The position numbers were made by a program, and so were the translations under genes. From the NCBI RefSeq assembly GCF_003008695.1, contig NZ_PXZT01000010.1:50086-114085 (forward strand): a DNA stretch of 64,000 nucleotides. The letters run 5' to 3'. The notes below the pieces were generated by a model. That model was not told the origin of the DNA, ran no database searches, and saw only the letters and a list, made by a program, of their open reading frames with translations. Numbering within the stretch: position 1 is the first letter of the stretch; each line of letters begins with the position of its first letter. Shown in pieces: positions 26,285-36,947 of this stretch. This DNA comes from Trichococcus alkaliphilus. GTDB lineage: Bacteria; Bacillota; Bacilli; Lactobacillales; Aerococcaceae.

Positions 26285-26725
26285 ATGTTGACAAGCTTAT
26301 TTCCTTATCTGAATTTCGACGGCAACGCCAAAGAGGCAACGCATTATTATGTTGAGGCACTTGATGGCGAGCTGCTTGGCATCACAACATTCGGGGAGGC
26401 TCCGAAGGACGATTCAATTGAGTCTGAGGAATTCTCCTTGCCGCCGGGTGTGGAGGATCTGATCATGAATGCGCAGATCAAACTGAAGAACGGCGCTATG
26501 CTGATGGTTTCCGATGTTTTCCCGGGAAGAGGATTCCAAATCGGAAACCATATCTCCTTGACGCTGACATACGATGATGTGGAGGAAGCCCGGGTTGTAT
26601 TCAACCGCTTGGCTGATGGCGGCTCCATCGGCATGGAACTCCAACAGACTTTCTGGAGCCCGCTGTACGGCAGCCTGACAGACCGCTACGGCATCGAGTG
26701 GCAGATTTCCGTGGACGCAGTTTGA
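26285..26725 (+). CDS. VOC/PhnB-like (glyoxalase superfamily) protein
   Basis: A 146-aa protein beginning LTSLFPYLNFDGNAKEATHY, typical of PhnB/3-demethylubiquinone-methyltransferase-like VOC proteins. Later it has DVFPGRGFQIGNHISLTL and ends with LTDRYGIEWQISV, the usual PhnB ending. Paired beta-alpha-beta-beta-beta modules are expected to form a dimeric barrel. The substrate cannot be read from sequence. GAAGGAA precedes the ATG at 26285. It lies 48 nt after the cyclase-like gene. Confidence 0.88.
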   Translation: MLTSLFPYLNFDGNAKEATHYYVEALDGELLGITTFGEAPKDDSIESEEFSLPPGVEDLIMNAQIKLKNGAMLMVSDVFPGRGFQIGNHISLTLTYDDVEEARVVFNRLADGGSIGMELQQTFWSPLYGSLTDRYGIEWQISVDAV

Positions 26726-26776
26726 ACTTCTGCTTTTCAGGAAACTGTCTGATGTTGCAGAATGGAGGGGAAGCAA

Positions 26777-27184
26777 TTGAGCCAAAATCTGTTTACATAC
26801 CGCATCCAAACGAGCGGCAAACAGTCGCTGACGAACATTGATGTCTATCTCGAGGACGCTCTGGCGAAAAGCGGCGTGAAGGACGGCATCATGGTCGTCT
26901 TCTGTCCGCATACGACAGCCGCCATCACGATTAATGAAAACGCCGACCCGGATGTGCAGAAAGACATGAATTGGGGTTATACGGATACGTTTCCGAACAA
27001 AGGCAGCTATCACCATGTCGAAGGCAATTCCGATGCCCACATCAAGTCATCCTTGACCGGTGTCAGCGAAACAATCATCGTGGCGGAAGGACGGATGCTG
27101 TTGGGTACTTGGCAAAGCATCTATTTCTGGGATTACGATGGCCCGCGCAACCGCAAATTCCACGTGAAGATCATCGCCGGATAG
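26777..27184 (+). CDS. YjbQ/UPF0047 family protein
   Basis: About 135 aa, starting at TTG 26777, which follows GGAGGGG; the in-frame ATG at 26762 overlaps that ribosome site. It has the family motifs FCPHTTAAITINENADPDV and YHHVEGNSDAHIKSSLTG with conserved His and Asp residues that may bind a metal, and a C-terminal GTWQSIYFWDYDGPRNRKF. Members of this family show weak thiamine-phosphate synthase activity, but the cellular role is unsettled. It probably belongs to the same transcript as the VOC gene. Confidence 0.9.
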   Translation: MSQNLFTYRIQTSGKQSLTNIDVYLEDALAKSGVKDGIMVVFCPHTTAAITINENADPDVQKDMNWGYTDTFPNKGSYHHVEGNSDAHIKSSLTGVSETIIVAEGRMLLGTWQSIYFWDYDGPRNRKFHVKIIAG

Positions 27185-27270
27185 ATTTGAAAAGGATTTG
27201 AGCAAATTGTTTCGAATTCGAGATAATATCATGTATAATGTAAGAAAAACTAGCGGTAGGTGATGGCATA

Positions 27271-27894
27271 ATGCTGGAGGATATCAAAAAAATATTGGCG
27301 GAACACGAACCCGAGCCGATCGGGGAACAGCGCTACTTCTCCGTCCTGCTCCCTTTAATCAGGGTGGATGGGGCGCTTCATGTGCTTTATGAAGTGCGGG
27401 GCGAGCATATCTCCCAACCTGGGGATACCTCATTCCCGGGCGGCGCAGTGGAGCCAGGGGAGAGCTTTGAAGAGACGGCAATCCGGGAAACAATGGAAGA
27501 GCTGAACATAAAAAGGGACAACATCAATATTTTGGGAGAAATGGACTATATCATGAATGAGCGCGCGATCATCCATTGCTACGTCGGGGAAATCGTCGGC
27601 GTAGAAAAGAATGATATCCGCTTCAATAAGGAAGTGCAGGAAATTTTCACCGTGCCGCTACAGTATTTCATGGAAAACCGGCCGACCTACTACTCTTCGA
27701 CGGTCCGGCTTGAACACCCGGATGATTTCCCGTTCGAACTGATTCCGAACGGCAGGGACTACAAATTCAGGATCGGCGTCCATTCTGTGCCGTTCTACCA
27801 TCTGGAAACCTATCGGCTCTGGGGATTCACCGCGAACCTGACGGACCGCTTCGTGAGCATACTGGAGCAAAATGAAAATAAGACTGCAGAATAA
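27271..27894 (+). CDS. Nudix hydrolase, CoA pyrophosphatase-like
   Basis: A 207-aa Nudix enzyme. The Nudix box runs from GGAVEPGESFEETAIRETME into EELNI near residues 56-80 and carries the metal-binding REXXEE (RETMEE). The N-terminal RYFSVLLPLIRVDGALHVLY, the region after the box (EMDYIMNERAIIHCYVGE) and the length match the NudL/CoAse branch, which splits coenzyme A to 4-phosphopantetheine and 3',5'-ADP. The ribosome site (TAGGTG) is weak. A strong hairpin terminator follows. Confidence 0.85.
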   Translation: MLEDIKKILAEHEPEPIGEQRYFSVLLPLIRVDGALHVLYEVRGEHISQPGDTSFPGGAVEPGESFEETAIRETMEELNIKRDNINILGEMDYIMNERAIIHCYVGEIVGVEKNDIRFNKEVQEIFTVPLQYFMENRPTYYSSTVRLEHPDDFPFELIPNGRDYKFRIGVHSVPFYHLETYRLWGFTANLTDRFVSILEQNENKTAE

Positions 27895-27934
27895 AAAGCA
27901 TGAGCCCATTCATTCGAGGGCTCATGCTTTTTTT
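27894..27934. terminator. Bidirectional terminator
   Basis: GCATGAGCCC pairs perfectly with GGGCTCATGC, with As before and Ts after. It ends the Nudix gene and may also serve the convergent thioesterase gene. Confidence 0.9.
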
Positions 27935-28090
27935 CGATAGATAAAGGTACCGTGATTGCCTGTTCGGGTGATGAGTACTTCTGCAGCATCCACAACAGGT
28001 TTCTCCCTTAAAGGCCGCTTTTGCGAAGCTGAGGGGCAGGCTGGTGCTTTGGTGAGGTTATTTTCTTGGCAGAGATCCTATTTCACTCAC

Positions 28091-28528
28091 TCAAACGCTG
28101 AAAACATGCTCACGATAGGTTTCGAAGCTGGTATGCACATGCGGTTGGACTTTTTTCAACGAAACAGGTCGGCCTTCTTCGTTCAGGAAGCAATGCTTGC
28201 TTTTGCCGGTCGTGCGCAACTCGCCAGTTGCGACATCGATGACACGGTAGGTCAGGACTAATTTCACTCCGCTGTACGAGTCGATTTCGGTCAGGACATA
28301 GACGGAGTCTCCGAAGCGGACCATCGTTTTGTAATGCGCTTCGACGGAAAGGACTGGGCTGATGATACCGGCTTCTTCCAATTTCGCATAATTCGCGCCG
28401 ATCTGGTCAAGAAAGTCCACGCGGGCTTCCTCGAACCAACGGATGTAATTGGAGTGGTGGATGATCTTCATCTGATCCGTTTCGTAATATTGGGCGACGT
28501 GGATATAGGGGTTCAGTTCATTTTTCAA
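28091..28528 (-). CDS. Acyl-CoA thioesterase (4HBT hot-dog family)
   Basis: A 145-aa hot-dog-fold protein starting at TTG behind AAGGAGG. YYETDQMKIIHHSNYIRWFE contains the catalytic Asp of the YbgC/4-hydroxybenzoyl-CoA thioesterase type (D in TDQM) and the HHSNY segment. It hydrolyses acyl-CoA thioesters; chain preference is unknown. It is convergent to the Nudix gene and lies just downstream of pyruvate carboxylase on the same strand, with a terminator between. Confidence 0.9.
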   Translation of the reverse strand: MKNELNPYIHVAQYYETDQMKIIHHSNYIRWFEEARVDFLDQIGANYAKLEEAGIISPVLSVEAHYKTMVRFGDSVYVLTEIDSYSGVKLVLTYRVIDVATGELRTTGKSKHCFLNEEGRPVSLKKVQPHVHTSFETYREHVFSV

Positions 28529-28561
28529 AAAAAGGTTCCTCCTTGTTACAGCATTCTTTCA

Positions 28562-28592
28562 ATAAGAAAAGGAGCAGAAATCTGCTCCTTCT
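28562..28592 (-). terminator. Terminator of pyruvate carboxylase gene
   Basis: On the minus strand AAGGAGCAGA pairs with TCTGCTCCTT, followed by a T-rich stretch. Confidence 0.8.
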
Positions 28593-28600
28593 AGTACATA

Positions 28601-31600
28601 TTATTTTGCTTCGATCTCGATCAAGAGGTCTCCGGCTTCGATCTGATCGCCGTCGATGACGTAGATCTGATCGACGACACCGCTGATTGTGGAACGGATC
28701 ATCGTTTCCATCTTCATCGCTTCGGTGATCACGACTGGATCGCCTTGAGAAACGCGATCGCCGCGTTTGACGAGAACTTCCAATACAGAACCCGGCATTG
28801 TTGCGCCGACGTGTTCTTTGTTGGTAGGTTCCGCTTTTTTACGGATCGCTTTCGTGCTGGTGATGGACATGTCTTTGACTTCAATCTCACGGCCTTGGCC
28901 ATTCAGGTCGAAGTAAAGGATGCGCATCCCGTCCGAATCAGGTTCACCGATCGAGTTCAATTTGATGATCAAGGTTTTCCCTTTTTCGATCTGAACTTCA
29001 ATCTGCTCGCCCATACGCATGCCGTGGAAGAAAGTAGGGGTGTCAAGTTTTGTGACATCGCCGAACTTATCGTAGACTGCGATATAATCCAGGAAGATTT
29101 GTGGGTACATCAGGTAGCTGATAACATCTTCATCGCTGGCTGGACGTTGGGTTTTTTCCTCCAACTCGGCTTTCAAAGCGACAAAATCGATCGGCTCACG
29201 CAAGCTGCCTGGTCTTACTGTGATGGCTTGTTTGCCTTTCAGGATGATTTCCTGCAATCTTTCAGGGAATCCGCCTGTAGGTTGACCCAAGTCGCCCTTG
29301 AAGAAGCTGATCACGGATTCAGGGAAGTCGATGGAATCGCCTTTTGCGTAGACATCTTCTTCATTCAATTTATTTTGGACCATGAAGAGGGCCATATCGC
29401 CGACAACTTTTGAAGATGGTGTCACTTTGACGATGTCGCCGAACATTTTGTTCACGTCAGCGTACATCTCTTTGACTTTATCCCACTCGTCATTCAAGCC
29501 GACAGCATTCGCCTGTTGTTGCAGGTTCGTGTATTGTCCGCCCGGCATTTGGTGGTCGTAGACTTCTGTTGAAGTCGTTTGGATGCCGCCTTCGAATTCT
29601 TCGTAGTAGTCACGGATATCTTCCCAATAACGGTTGATTTTGTGCACGTTATGGATGTTGATGTCCGGCTCGTGCTCAGAACCTTCCAAAGCATAGTACA
29701 AGCTGCTGATGCTTGGTTGGCTGGTCGTACCGCTCATGGCACTCATTGCCACGTCTACGATGTCGACCCCGGCTTTGATCGCTTCTGAGTAAGTGTAGAT
29801 GCCGTTTCCGCTTGTATCATGCGTATGCAGATGGATCGGCAGATCGACGGTATCCTTCAATTCGCTGATCAGACGGTAAGCCGCTTGCGGTTTCAAAAGG
29901 CCGGCCATATCCTTGATCGCGATGATGTGTGCGCCCAGTGATTCAAGCTCTTTGGCCATCTCTTTGTAGTATTGGATCGTGTATTTCGTTTGTGAAGGAT
30001 CATTGATATCGCCTGTGTAGCAGATTGCTGCTTCGGCGATCTTATTGTTGTCGCGTACGTACTGGATGCTTCTTTCCATCTGTTTCGTCCAGTTCAAGCT
30101 GTCGAAGATACGGAAAACGTCGATCCCGTTTTTAGCGGCAAGTCTGATGAACTCTTCCAAACCGTTGTCAGGATAGTTTTGGTATCCGACTGCATTCGAT
30201 CCACGGAACAGCATCTGCAATAAAGTATCCGGCATTTGCGAGCGCAGTTTCTTCAATCGTTTCCAAGGATCTTCGCTCAGGAAGCGGTAGGCAACGTCGA
30301 AGGTAGCTCCTCCCCACATCTCCGAAGAGAACAATTGCGGAATTGCTGCTTGCGTTTCGGCTGCGATGGCTTGCATCTCGTTTGTGCGGATACGGGTAGC
30401 CAACAAACTTTGGTGCGCGTCACGAAAAGTTGTATCCGTCAAGAGCACACGGTTTTGATCCTTGATCCATTGGCTGACTGCTGCAGGGCCTTTTTCATCC
30501 AAAATGTTTTTGGCTGTAATGATTTTTTGTTCAGGCACGACAATGTCAGTCGGGATTCTAGGTTTGTCATAGAATTTCTTGTGGCCTTTTTGGATGCCCG
30601 GGAAGCCATTGACGGTAATGTTTCCGATGTACTGCATCGTTTTGTTACCACGGTCTCGCGTTTTAGGGAATTCGAACAATTCAGGCGTCGTATCGATGAA
30701 TGTCGTTTTCGCATCGCCTGATACAAAGATTGGGTGCGTAATGACGTTGAACATGAACGGAATGTTCGTTTTCACGCCACGGATACGGAATTCGATCAGG
30801 GAACGTTCCATTTTGCGGACGGCTTGGTCGAATGTCGAAGCGTGCACGCATAATTTAACCAATAAGGAGTCGAAGAACGGTGTTACGACCGTACCTTGGA
30901 ATCCGTTACCTGCATCCAATCGGATACCGAAGCCGCCTGGAGAACGGTAAGTATTGATTTTTCCGGTGTCAGGGAAGAAGTTGTTCAACGGATCTTCCGT
31001 TGTGATCCGGCATTGGATAGCAGCGCCGATCAACGGGATATTTGCCTGTTGCGGGATGCCGATTTCTTTATGCAGATCTTGACCTTGTGCGATCAGGATC
31101 TGTGACTGCACGATATCGATTCCTGTAATCAATTCTGTGATCGTGTGCTCCACTTGGACACGCGGATTCACTTCGATGAAGTAGAATTGATCGCCTTCCA
31201 AAAGGAATTCAACAGTTCCGGCATTCACATAACCGACGTGTTTCATCAATTGAAGAGCAGAGTTGCAGATTTCATGGCGGACTTGATCCGACATGGAAAC
31301 GCATGGTGCCACTTCGACAACTTTTTGATGGCGGCGCTGCACGGAGCAGTCGCGCTCGTAAAGGTGAACGATGTTGCCATGCTCATCCCCTAAAATCTGG
31401 ATTTCGATGTGTTTAGGATCTTGGATGTATTTTTCGACATAAATTTCATCGCTGCCGAATGCTGCCAAAGCTTCACTGCGGGCTCTTTCGAAACCTTCGC
31501 GGGCTTCTTGTTCGTTGAAGGCCATACGCATGCCGCGTCCGCCGCCGCCTAAAGCCGCTTTGATCATGATCGGGTAGTTGTAGGTTTCCGCAAACTCAAT

Positions 31601-32032
31601 GACTTCGTCGATGTTTGCGACTGGACCGTCTGAACCAGGGATTGACTGGATGCCGGCTTCCACAGCTGCAACTTTTGCTTTGATTTTATCGCCAAAAATG
31701 TCCAGATGTTCCAAAGAAGGGCCGATGAATTTGATGCCTTCTTCTTGACAACGTCTAGCGAAGTCGATATTTTCAGATAAGAAACCATATCCAGGATGAA
31801 TGCCGTCTGCACCGGATTCTTTAGCGATGCGGATCAGGTCTTCGATGTCCAGATAGGCGTCGATAGGCTTTTTGCCTTTTCCGACCAAATAGGCTTCATC
31901 TGCTTTAAAACGGTGCACAGAACCTTCATCCTCTTGCGCATAAACGCCCACAGTAGGGATTTTCAGTTCAGTCAGTGCACGAAATACACGTATCGCGATT
32001 TCGCCGCGATTTGCAACCAAAACTTTTTTCAA
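28601..32032 (-). CDS. pyc: Pyruvate carboxylase
   Basis: A 1143-aa biotin enzyme carboxylating pyruvate to oxaloacetate, replenishing the C4 acids needed for aspartate and glutamate synthesis. Domains in order: biotin carboxylase (1-455, ATP-grasp with GGGGRGMRM and EVNPRVQVEH), carboxyltransferase (about 525-800, DTTFRDAHQSLLATR), allosteric region and C-terminal biotin carrier with biotinylated Lys1107 in EAMKME. TTG 32032 is chosen over GTG 32041 because GAGGTGG lies 5 nt before it and it gives the usual KKVLVANRGEIAIR N-terminus. It is transcribed alone from its own promoter. Confidence 0.96.
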   Translation of the reverse strand: MKKVLVANRGEIAIRVFRALTELKIPTVGVYAQEDEGSVHRFKADEAYLVGKGKKPIDAYLDIEDLIRIAKESGADGIHPGYGFLSENIDFARRCQEEGIKFIGPSLEHLDIFGDKIKAKVAAVEAGIQSIPGSDGPVANIDEVIEFAETYNYPIMIKAALGGGGRGMRMAFNEQEAREGFERARSEALAAFGSDEIYVEKYIQDPKHIEIQILGDEHGNIVHLYERDCSVQRRHQKVVEVAPCVSMSDQVRHEICNSALQLMKHVGYVNAGTVEFLLEGDQFYFIEVNPRVQVEHTITELITGIDIVQSQILIAQGQDLHKEIGIPQQANIPLIGAAIQCRITTEDPLNNFFPDTGKINTYRSPGGFGIRLDAGNGFQGTVVTPFFDSLLVKLCVHASTFDQAVRKMERSLIEFRIRGVKTNIPFMFNVITHPIFVSGDAKTTFIDTTPELFEFPKTRDRGNKTMQYIGNITVNGFPGIQKGHKKFYDKPRIPTDIVVPEQKIITAKNILDEKGPAAVSQWIKDQNRVLLTDTTFRDAHQSLLATRIRTNEMQAIAAETQAAIPQLFSSEMWGGATFDVAYRFLSEDPWKRLKKLRSQMPDTLLQMLFRGSNAVGYQNYPDNGLEEFIRLAAKNGIDVFRIFDSLNWTKQMERSIQYVRDNNKIAEAAICYTGDINDPSQTKYTIQYYKEMAKELESLGAHIIAIKDMAGLLKPQAAYRLISELKDTVDLPIHLHTHDTSGNGIYTYSEAIKAGVDIVDVAMSAMSGTTSQPSISSLYYALEGSEHEPDINIHNVHKINRYWEDIRDYYEEFEGGIQTTSTEVYDHQMPGGQYTNLQQQANAVGLNDEWDKVKEMYADVNKMFGDIVKVTPSSKVVGDMALFMVQNKLNEEDVYAKGDSIDFPESVISFFKGDLGQPTGGFPERLQEIILKGKQAITVRPGSLREPIDFVALKAELEEKTQRPASDEDVISYLMYPQIFLDYIAVYDKFGDVTKLDTPTFFHGMRMGEQIEVQIEKGKTLIIKLNSIGEPDSDGMRILYFDLNGQGREIEVKDMSITSTKAIRKKAEPTNKEHVGATMPGSVLEVLVKRGDRVSQGDPVVITEAMKMETMIRSTISGVVDQIYVIDGDQIEAGDLLIEIEAK

Positions 32033-32157
32033 TATTTCCACCTCGCCAGTTTATTAAATTCAGAAACATTTCTTATACAATGATTAAAAATGATTCGTGA
32101 TTTCCGCCAAAGATGAAAATTTGGCGAGAGAAATCAATTATATCTTTTTAATTATTC

Positions 32158-32186
32158 ATTTTACACATTATTCTGCTTGTTTACAA
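32158..32186 (-). promoter_or_regulatory. Promoter of pyruvate carboxylase gene
   Basis: On the minus strand TTGTAA (32186-32181), a 17-bp spacer and TAAAAT (32163-32158), 126 nt before the start codon. Confidence 0.6.
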
Positions 32187-32377
32187 CTACCTTTTTAAGA
32201 ATCTGTTAATAATTGAGAAAAATGTCGTTTTTGGACAAAATACGAACATTTAAAACGAAAGATATTCATAACGTAAGCATATTTTTCGTAATTCGAAATG
32301 AACCATGCTATTGTGAGAATGGATTTGCGTTTAATGCGAACGATCTTTTATGAGAGTATATTGCCTGTTTTATGTGC

Positions 32378-32383
32378 TAAAAT
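32378..32383 (+). promoter_or_regulatory. Putative -10 element of the glycine cleavage operon
   Basis: TGTGCTAAAAT resembles an extended -10 with a weak -35. It implies a leader of about 95 nt before gcvT. No glycine riboswitch motif was recognised in that leader. Apart from this element and the pyc promoter, the 450-bp divergent gap between pyc and gcvT shows no clear feature. Confidence 0.35.
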
Positions 32384-32485
32384 AGATAACAAAGGGACGT
32401 GAAGCGGTTACACGATAATGTGACGGAAAGCCGAAAAACAGTCGTAAAAAATGCGGAATCCAGGAAAGAAAAGGGGGATTTGTAC

Positions 32486-33604
32486 GTGAGTGAACCAACG
32501 ATAGGCAAACGCACGCCATTATTTGATTATTATAAAGCGAACGGCGTGAAGCTGATTGATTTCGGGGGCTGGGAGATGCCGATCCAATTTTCCGGTATCC
32601 TTGCCGAGCATGAGGCTGTCCGTGAACGCGCCGGACTGTTCGATTGTTCGCATATGGGGGAAATCGAAATATCCGGCAGGGAAGCGGAAAGCTACCTGAA
32701 CGGGCTGCTGACGAATGATGTCAGTGTGATGACCATCGGACAAGCCCAATACAACATCATGTGTTATCCGGATGGCGGGGCAGTGGACGATGTCATCCTT
32801 TTCAAAATGGACGAAGAGCGCTACCTGTTGGTCTGCAATGCTTCCAACACGGATAAAGTCTATGCATGGATGCAGGAAAACAATGGATCGGAAGCGATCC
32901 TCAACAATATTTCCGACAGCATCGGTTTGCTTGCCCTGCAAGGACCGGCAGCCATCAAAATCCTGAAGGAATTGACGGATGCCGATCTGGATGCCATCGG
33001 AAATTACCATTTCATCGCGGACCAGGAAGTTGCGGGCATTCCGCATGTCCTGATTTCGAGGACGGGCTATACCGGCGAAGACGGCTTTGAACTGTATCTT
33101 TCGGGTGAACAGACCGCGTCCTTATGGGAAAAACTGTTGGCAGCCGGGGAAGCCTACGGTGTGTTGCCTTGCGGACTCGGTTCGCGGGACACGCTTCGCC
33201 TGGAAGCAGGGATGCCGCTCTACGGGCATGAATTGTCCGAGGAAATCACTCCGTTGGCGGCCGGGCTGGGATTTGCGGTCAAGACGAAAAAAACGAGCGA
33301 TTTTATCGGCAAAGCTGCCTTGACGACGGCAATCCGCGAAAACGGACCAACCGAAAAAATCATCGGTTTCGAAGCAACCGAAAGAGGGATCCCGCGCGAA
33401 GGCTACAAAGTTTTTTCCTTAGAAGGGGAAGAAATTGGGATCGTCACTTCTGGAACGCAATCGCCAACTCTGAAGAAAAGCATCGGAATGGCCTTGGTTA
33501 AGTCGGAAGCGGCCGCCATCGGCACAGAAATCCAGATCGAAATACGCAACAAACGCATCCGAGCGACAATCATTCCCAAGCCATTCTACAAAAGAGCTAA
33601 ATAA
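32486..33604 (+). CDS. gcvT: Glycine cleavage system T protein (aminomethyltransferase)
   Basis: A 372-aa enzyme that transfers the one-carbon unit from lipoyl-bound aminomethyl to tetrahydrofolate and releases ammonia. Family motifs include [20 protein letters not shown] at the N-terminus, the folate-region Asp in the VDDVILFK segment, and [14 protein letters not shown] near residue 195. GTG 32486 follows AAGGGGGA with a 7-nt spacer; the frame extends upstream but that part does not resemble GcvT. First gene of gcvT-H-PA-PB. Confidence 0.94.
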   Translation: MSEPTIGKRTPLFDYYKANGVKLIDFGGWEMPIQFSGILAEHEAVRERAGLFDCSHMGEIEISGREAESYLNGLLTNDVSVMTIGQAQYNIMCYPDGGAVDDVILFKMDEERYLLVCNASNTDKVYAWMQENNGSEAILNNISDSIGLLALQGPAAIKILKELTDADLDAIGNYHFIADQEVAGIPHVLISRTGYTGEDGFELYLSGEQTASLWEKLLAAGEAYGVLPCGLGSRDTLRLEAGMPLYGHELSEEITPLAAGLGFAVKTKKTSDFIGKAALTTAIRENGPTEKIIGFEATERGIPREGYKVFSLEGEEIGIVTSGTQSPTLKKSIGMALVKSEAAAIGTEIQIEIRNKRIRATIIPKPFYKRAK

Positions 33605-33673
33605 AAAACTAATATGCACTCATACTAATGAAAAAAACAATAAACCAGCGCACTGCGCGGAAGGATGATCAAC

Positions 33674-34069
33674 ATGGCAGACCACAAAAATTTTTATTAC
33701 ACAAAAGAGCATGAATGGGTAGAAAAAATCACGGATGATACGGTACGCATCGGCATCACGGAACATGCGGCGGAACAACTGGGCGACATCGTGTTCGTCG
33801 ATTATGTTGCCGATCTGGATGCGGAATTGGCCAAAGGGGACGAAGCGGTCACTGTCGAATCCGTAAAATCCGTTTCGGAAGTCTACGCGCCTGTGTCCGG
33901 AACGGTGATTAAGCAAAATGAAGCTTTGGCTGATGCGCCAGAAACCGTCAATGCGGAAGCTTTTGCAGGCGGTTGGATGTACGAAATGCGTTTGAGCGAT
34001 GCCAGCGAGTTGGACGAGTTGTTGAGCTACGACGAATACGAAGCATTCGTGGCCGAGGAGGAAGCATAA
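33674..34069 (+). CDS. gcvH: Glycine cleavage system H protein
   Basis: A 131-aa lipoyl carrier that shuttles the aminomethyl group between P, T and L proteins. The lipoylated residue is Lys65 in ESVKSVSEVYAPV. YTKEHEWV near the start is standard for the family. GGAAGG precedes the ATG at 33674; an in-frame ATG at 33665 is too close to that site. The gene ends one base before gcvPA begins. Confidence 0.95.
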   Translation: MADHKNFYYTKEHEWVEKITDDTVRIGITEHAAEQLGDIVFVDYVADLDAELAKGDEAVTVESVKSVSEVYAPVSGTVIKQNEALADAPETVNAEAFAGGWMYEMRLSDASELDELLSYDEYEAFVAEEEA

Positions 34070-34070
34070 A

Positions 34071-35426
34071 ATGACAGAGGAGCAATTCCGTTATTTACCG
34101 GATACAGCCGAAGACGAAAAGGAAATGCTGGCTGTCATCGGAGTCGAAAGCATGGAGGACCTGTTCTCTGATATCCCTGAAGAAATCCGTCTGAAGGAAG
34201 AATTGGCGCTTCCGGCTGCCATCTCCGAATCGGAACTATTGAAGCAGATGAAAGATTTGGCCGAAAAAAACGTCAGCGCCGGGCAGATGCCGATCTTCAT
34301 GGGCGCCGGCGCCTACGATCATTATATTCCGAGCGTGGTCGATGCAGTGATTTCGCGCTCCGAATTTTATACGGCCTATACTCCTTATCAGGCGGAAGCA
34401 AGTCAAGGGGAGCTGCAGGCGATTTTTGAATTCCAATCGATGATCAGCAAATTGACCGGGATGGAAGCGACAAACTCTTCCTTATATGATGGGTTTGCTT
34501 CCTTGAGCGAAGCGGTCGGTTTGGCAGCGGCAGTCACGAAGCGGAATGAAATAGTCCTTTCGCAGGCGGTCCATCCGAACGCCCGTGCCGTCATCCACGC
34601 CGCCGCAAAAGGCCGCGGACTGGAAGTCATTGAAGTGTTGATGGAGAAGGACGTCACCAACTTCAATGTCACCAGATGCTTGACGACTCCGGATACTGCT
34701 GCAATCGTAGTCCAGTATCCGAATTTCTTCGGATCGGTGGAAGATTTGGCTGTCGTCAAAAAAATCGCCGAAGACAAAGGCGCACTGTTGATTGTGATGG
34801 CCAATCCATTGGCGCTGGGAATCCTCGAAGCGCCCGGCAATTTGGGTGCGGATATCGTCGTCGGCGATACGCAGCCTTTCGGTTTGCCGATGTCCTTCGG
34901 CGGACCGCACTGTGGTTACTTCTCCGTGAATCAAAAGCATATCCGAAAAGTTCCCGGCAGAATCGTCGGGGAAACCGTGGATGCCGATGGAGAGCGCGCT
35001 TTTGTCCTGACGCTCCAAAGCAGGGAGCAGCATATCCGCCGCGAAAAAGCGACCTCCTACATGAGTTCGAACCAAGCCTTGAACGCTTTGGCTTCCGCCG
35101 TCTGCATGGCGGCCCTCGGGAAGCAGGGCGTCCAGGAAATGGCGCAGCTGAACGTCGACAAAGCGGCTTATTTTGCCCAAGCTTTGCAGGATAAAGGCTT
35201 CGCAATCTTGAACCAGTCGCCGTTCTTCAATGAGTTCGTCATCGATCTGCCATTCCCGGCCGAAGAAGTGAATCAGGCTTTGCTGGATGCGGGCATCATC
35301 GGCGGCTACAGCTTGGCGGAAACCTATAAAAAACCGAATCAGCTGTTGGTTTGTGCCACCGAAAAACGCACAAAGGAAGAAATCGACCGATTCATTGCGG
35401 TATTGGAGGGTGTGAACCATGCGTAA
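34071..35426 (+). CDS. gcvPA: Glycine dehydrogenase (decarboxylating) subunit 1
   Basis: A 451-aa alpha subunit of the split P protein. Family markers include [18 protein letters not shown] at the front, [18 protein letters not shown] near residue 77, and [17 protein letters not shown] near 275. It pairs with subunit 2 to decarboxylate glycine. GAGGAGG ends 8 nt before the ATG. The last 8 bases overlap gcvPB, so the two subunits are translationally coupled. Confidence 0.95.
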   Translation: MTEEQFRYLPDTAEDEKEMLAVIGVESMEDLFSDIPEEIRLKEELALPAAISESELLKQMKDLAEKNVSAGQMPIFMGAGAYDHYIPSVVDAVISRSEFYTAYTPYQAEASQGELQAIFEFQSMISKLTGMEATNSSLYDGFASLSEAVGLAAAVTKRNEIVLSQAVHPNARAVIHAAAKGRGLEVIEVLMEKDVTNFNVTRCLTTPDTAAIVVQYPNFFGSVEDLAVVKKIAEDKGALLIVMANPLALGILEAPGNLGADIVVGDTQPFGLPMSFGGPHCGYFSVNQKHIRKVPGRIVGETVDADGERAFVLTLQSREQHIRREKATSYMSSNQALNALASAVCMAALGKQGVQEMAQLNVDKAAYFAQALQDKGFAILNQSPFFNEFVIDLPFPAEEVNQALLDAGIIGGYSLAETYKKPNQLLVCATEKRTKEEIDRFIAVLEGVNHA

Positions 35427-36867
35427 AACGAAAAAAGTGATTTTTGAATTAAGTCGTCCGGGTCGCGTCGGCTACAGCTTGCCGAAGAGCGACGTCCCCA
35501 AAACGGATTTCAAAGCAAAGCTGCCGGAGCACCTTGTCCGCAAACAGCCGGCTGAACTGCCGGAGATCAGCGAACTGCAGCTGATGCGCCATTACACCAA
35601 CCTTTCCCAGGACAACTTCGGCGTGGAAAACGGCTTTTATCCGCTGGGATCCTGCACGATGAAATACAATCCGAAAATCAATGAGGTGACCGCCCGTCTG
35701 GACGGGTTCGCCAATATCCACCCTTATCAACCGGTGGAGACCGTGCAAGGCGCGCTGCAATTGATGCATGAACTGCAGGAAGATCTGGCGGTCATCACTG
35801 GCATGGATGGCGTTTCCCTGCAACCGGCAGCCGGAGCGCACGGCGAATGGACAGGATTGATGATGGTGCGTGCTTACCACGAAAAAAATGGCGACCTGCA
35901 GCGCACTAAAGTCTTTGTGCCGGACAGCGCCCATGGTACCAACCCATCCAGTGCGCACATCGCGGGCTTCGATGTGGTAAGCATCCCATCGACAGCTGAA
36001 GGCCTGGTCGATCTCGAGGCCTTGCGCAATGCAGTCGATGACCAGACTGCCGCGCTGATGTTGACGAATCCGAATACGCTGGGTCTTTTTGAACGCGACA
36101 TCGTTCAGATCGCCGAAATCATTCATGGAGCCGGCGGTTTGCTGTATTACGATGGCGCAAACCTGAACGCCATCCTCAGCAAAACGACGCCCGGCACGAT
36201 GGGCTTCGATATCGTCCACCTGAACCTGCACAAGACCTTCAGCACACCGCATGGCGGCGGAGGCCCGGGAGCCGGTCCGGTAGGCGTAAAAGCCTACTTG
36301 AAGGAGTTTCTGCCGATCCCGAGAGTGGAAAAGACGGAAGATGGCTATGTGCTGAACAGCAATCATCCCGCTTCAATCGGCCCGGTCAAAGGCTATTATG
36401 GCAACTTCGGCGTCCTAGTCAGAGCCTACACCTACATCCGCACGATGGGTCCGGTCGGCTTGCGCAAAGTATCCGAGAGCGCCGTGCTGCATGCCAATTA
36501 CCTGCGCAAGCTTCTCGAAAATGATTTCGATACGCCTTACCCGGTCATCTGCAAACACGAATTCGTACTCTCCGGCAACCGCCAGAAGAAGGGCGGCGTG
36601 CGGACATTAGATATGGCCAAACGTTTGCTGGATTACGGCTACTACGCCCCGACCGTCTATTTCCCGCTGATCGTCGAGGAAGCCTTGATGATCGAACCGA
36701 CGGAAACCGAAAGCAAAGAAACGCTCGATGACTTCGCGGACGCACTGATCGCGATCGCCCGCGAAGCTGCCGAAACGCCGGAAACCGTCACCCAGGCTCC
36801 GCATCATACATCGGTCAGACGCCTGGATGAAGTGCGCGCTGCAAGAGTGATCAAGGTGAAATACTGA
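35419..36867 (+). CDS. gcvPB: Glycine dehydrogenase (decarboxylating) subunit 2
   Basis: A 482-aa PLP-carrying beta subunit of the split P protein. The cofactor lysine is Lys272 in [30 protein letters not shown] near residue 73 and [14 protein letters not shown] near 135 are conserved. It completes the operon; no gcvL (lipoamide dehydrogenase) is present here, so that enzyme must be encoded elsewhere. A long hairpin follows. Confidence 0.96.
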   Translation: MRKTKKVIFELSRPGRVGYSLPKSDVPKTDFKAKLPEHLVRKQPAELPEISELQLMRHYTNLSQDNFGVENGFYPLGSCTMKYNPKINEVTARLDGFANIHPYQPVETVQGALQLMHELQEDLAVITGMDGVSLQPAAGAHGEWTGLMMVRAYHEKNGDLQRTKVFVPDSAHGTNPSSAHIAGFDVVSIPSTAEGLVDLEALRNAVDDQTAALMLTNPNTLGLFERDIVQIAEIIHGAGGLLYYDGANLNAILSKTTPGTMGFDIVHLNLHKTFSTPHGGGGPGAGPVGVKAYLKEFLPIPRVEKTEDGYVLNSNHPASIGPVKGYYGNFGVLVRAYTYIRTMGPVGLRKVSESAVLHANYLRKLLENDFDTPYPVICKHEFVLSGNRQKKGGVRTLDMAKRLLDYGYYAPTVYFPLIVEEALMIEPTETESKETLDDFADALIAIAREAAETPETVTQAPHHTSVRRLDEVRAARVIKVKY

Positions 36868-36885
36868 TTTGATTCCATAAAAAGA

Positions 36886-36933
36886 ACAGCCCCCGCTTAT
36901 CCATTGATTAATGGATCGGCGGGGGCTGTTTGT
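36886..36933. terminator. Terminator after gcvPB
   Basis: AACAGCCCCCGC pairs with GCGGGGGCTGTT, with an additional CCATT/AATGG inner stem. It lies between convergent genes. Confidence 0.8.
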
Positions 36934-36947
36934 TATCTGTGTGCTGC

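Noticed and set aside
32384..32485. Glycine riboswitch before gcvT
   Set aside because: No tandem aptamer motifs are seen in the 100-nt leader; it is too short for the usual arrangement.
34482..36366. Long minus-strand ORFs of 312 and 305 aa over gcvPA and gcvPB
   Set aside because: Antisense shadows; the sense frames carry full family motifs.
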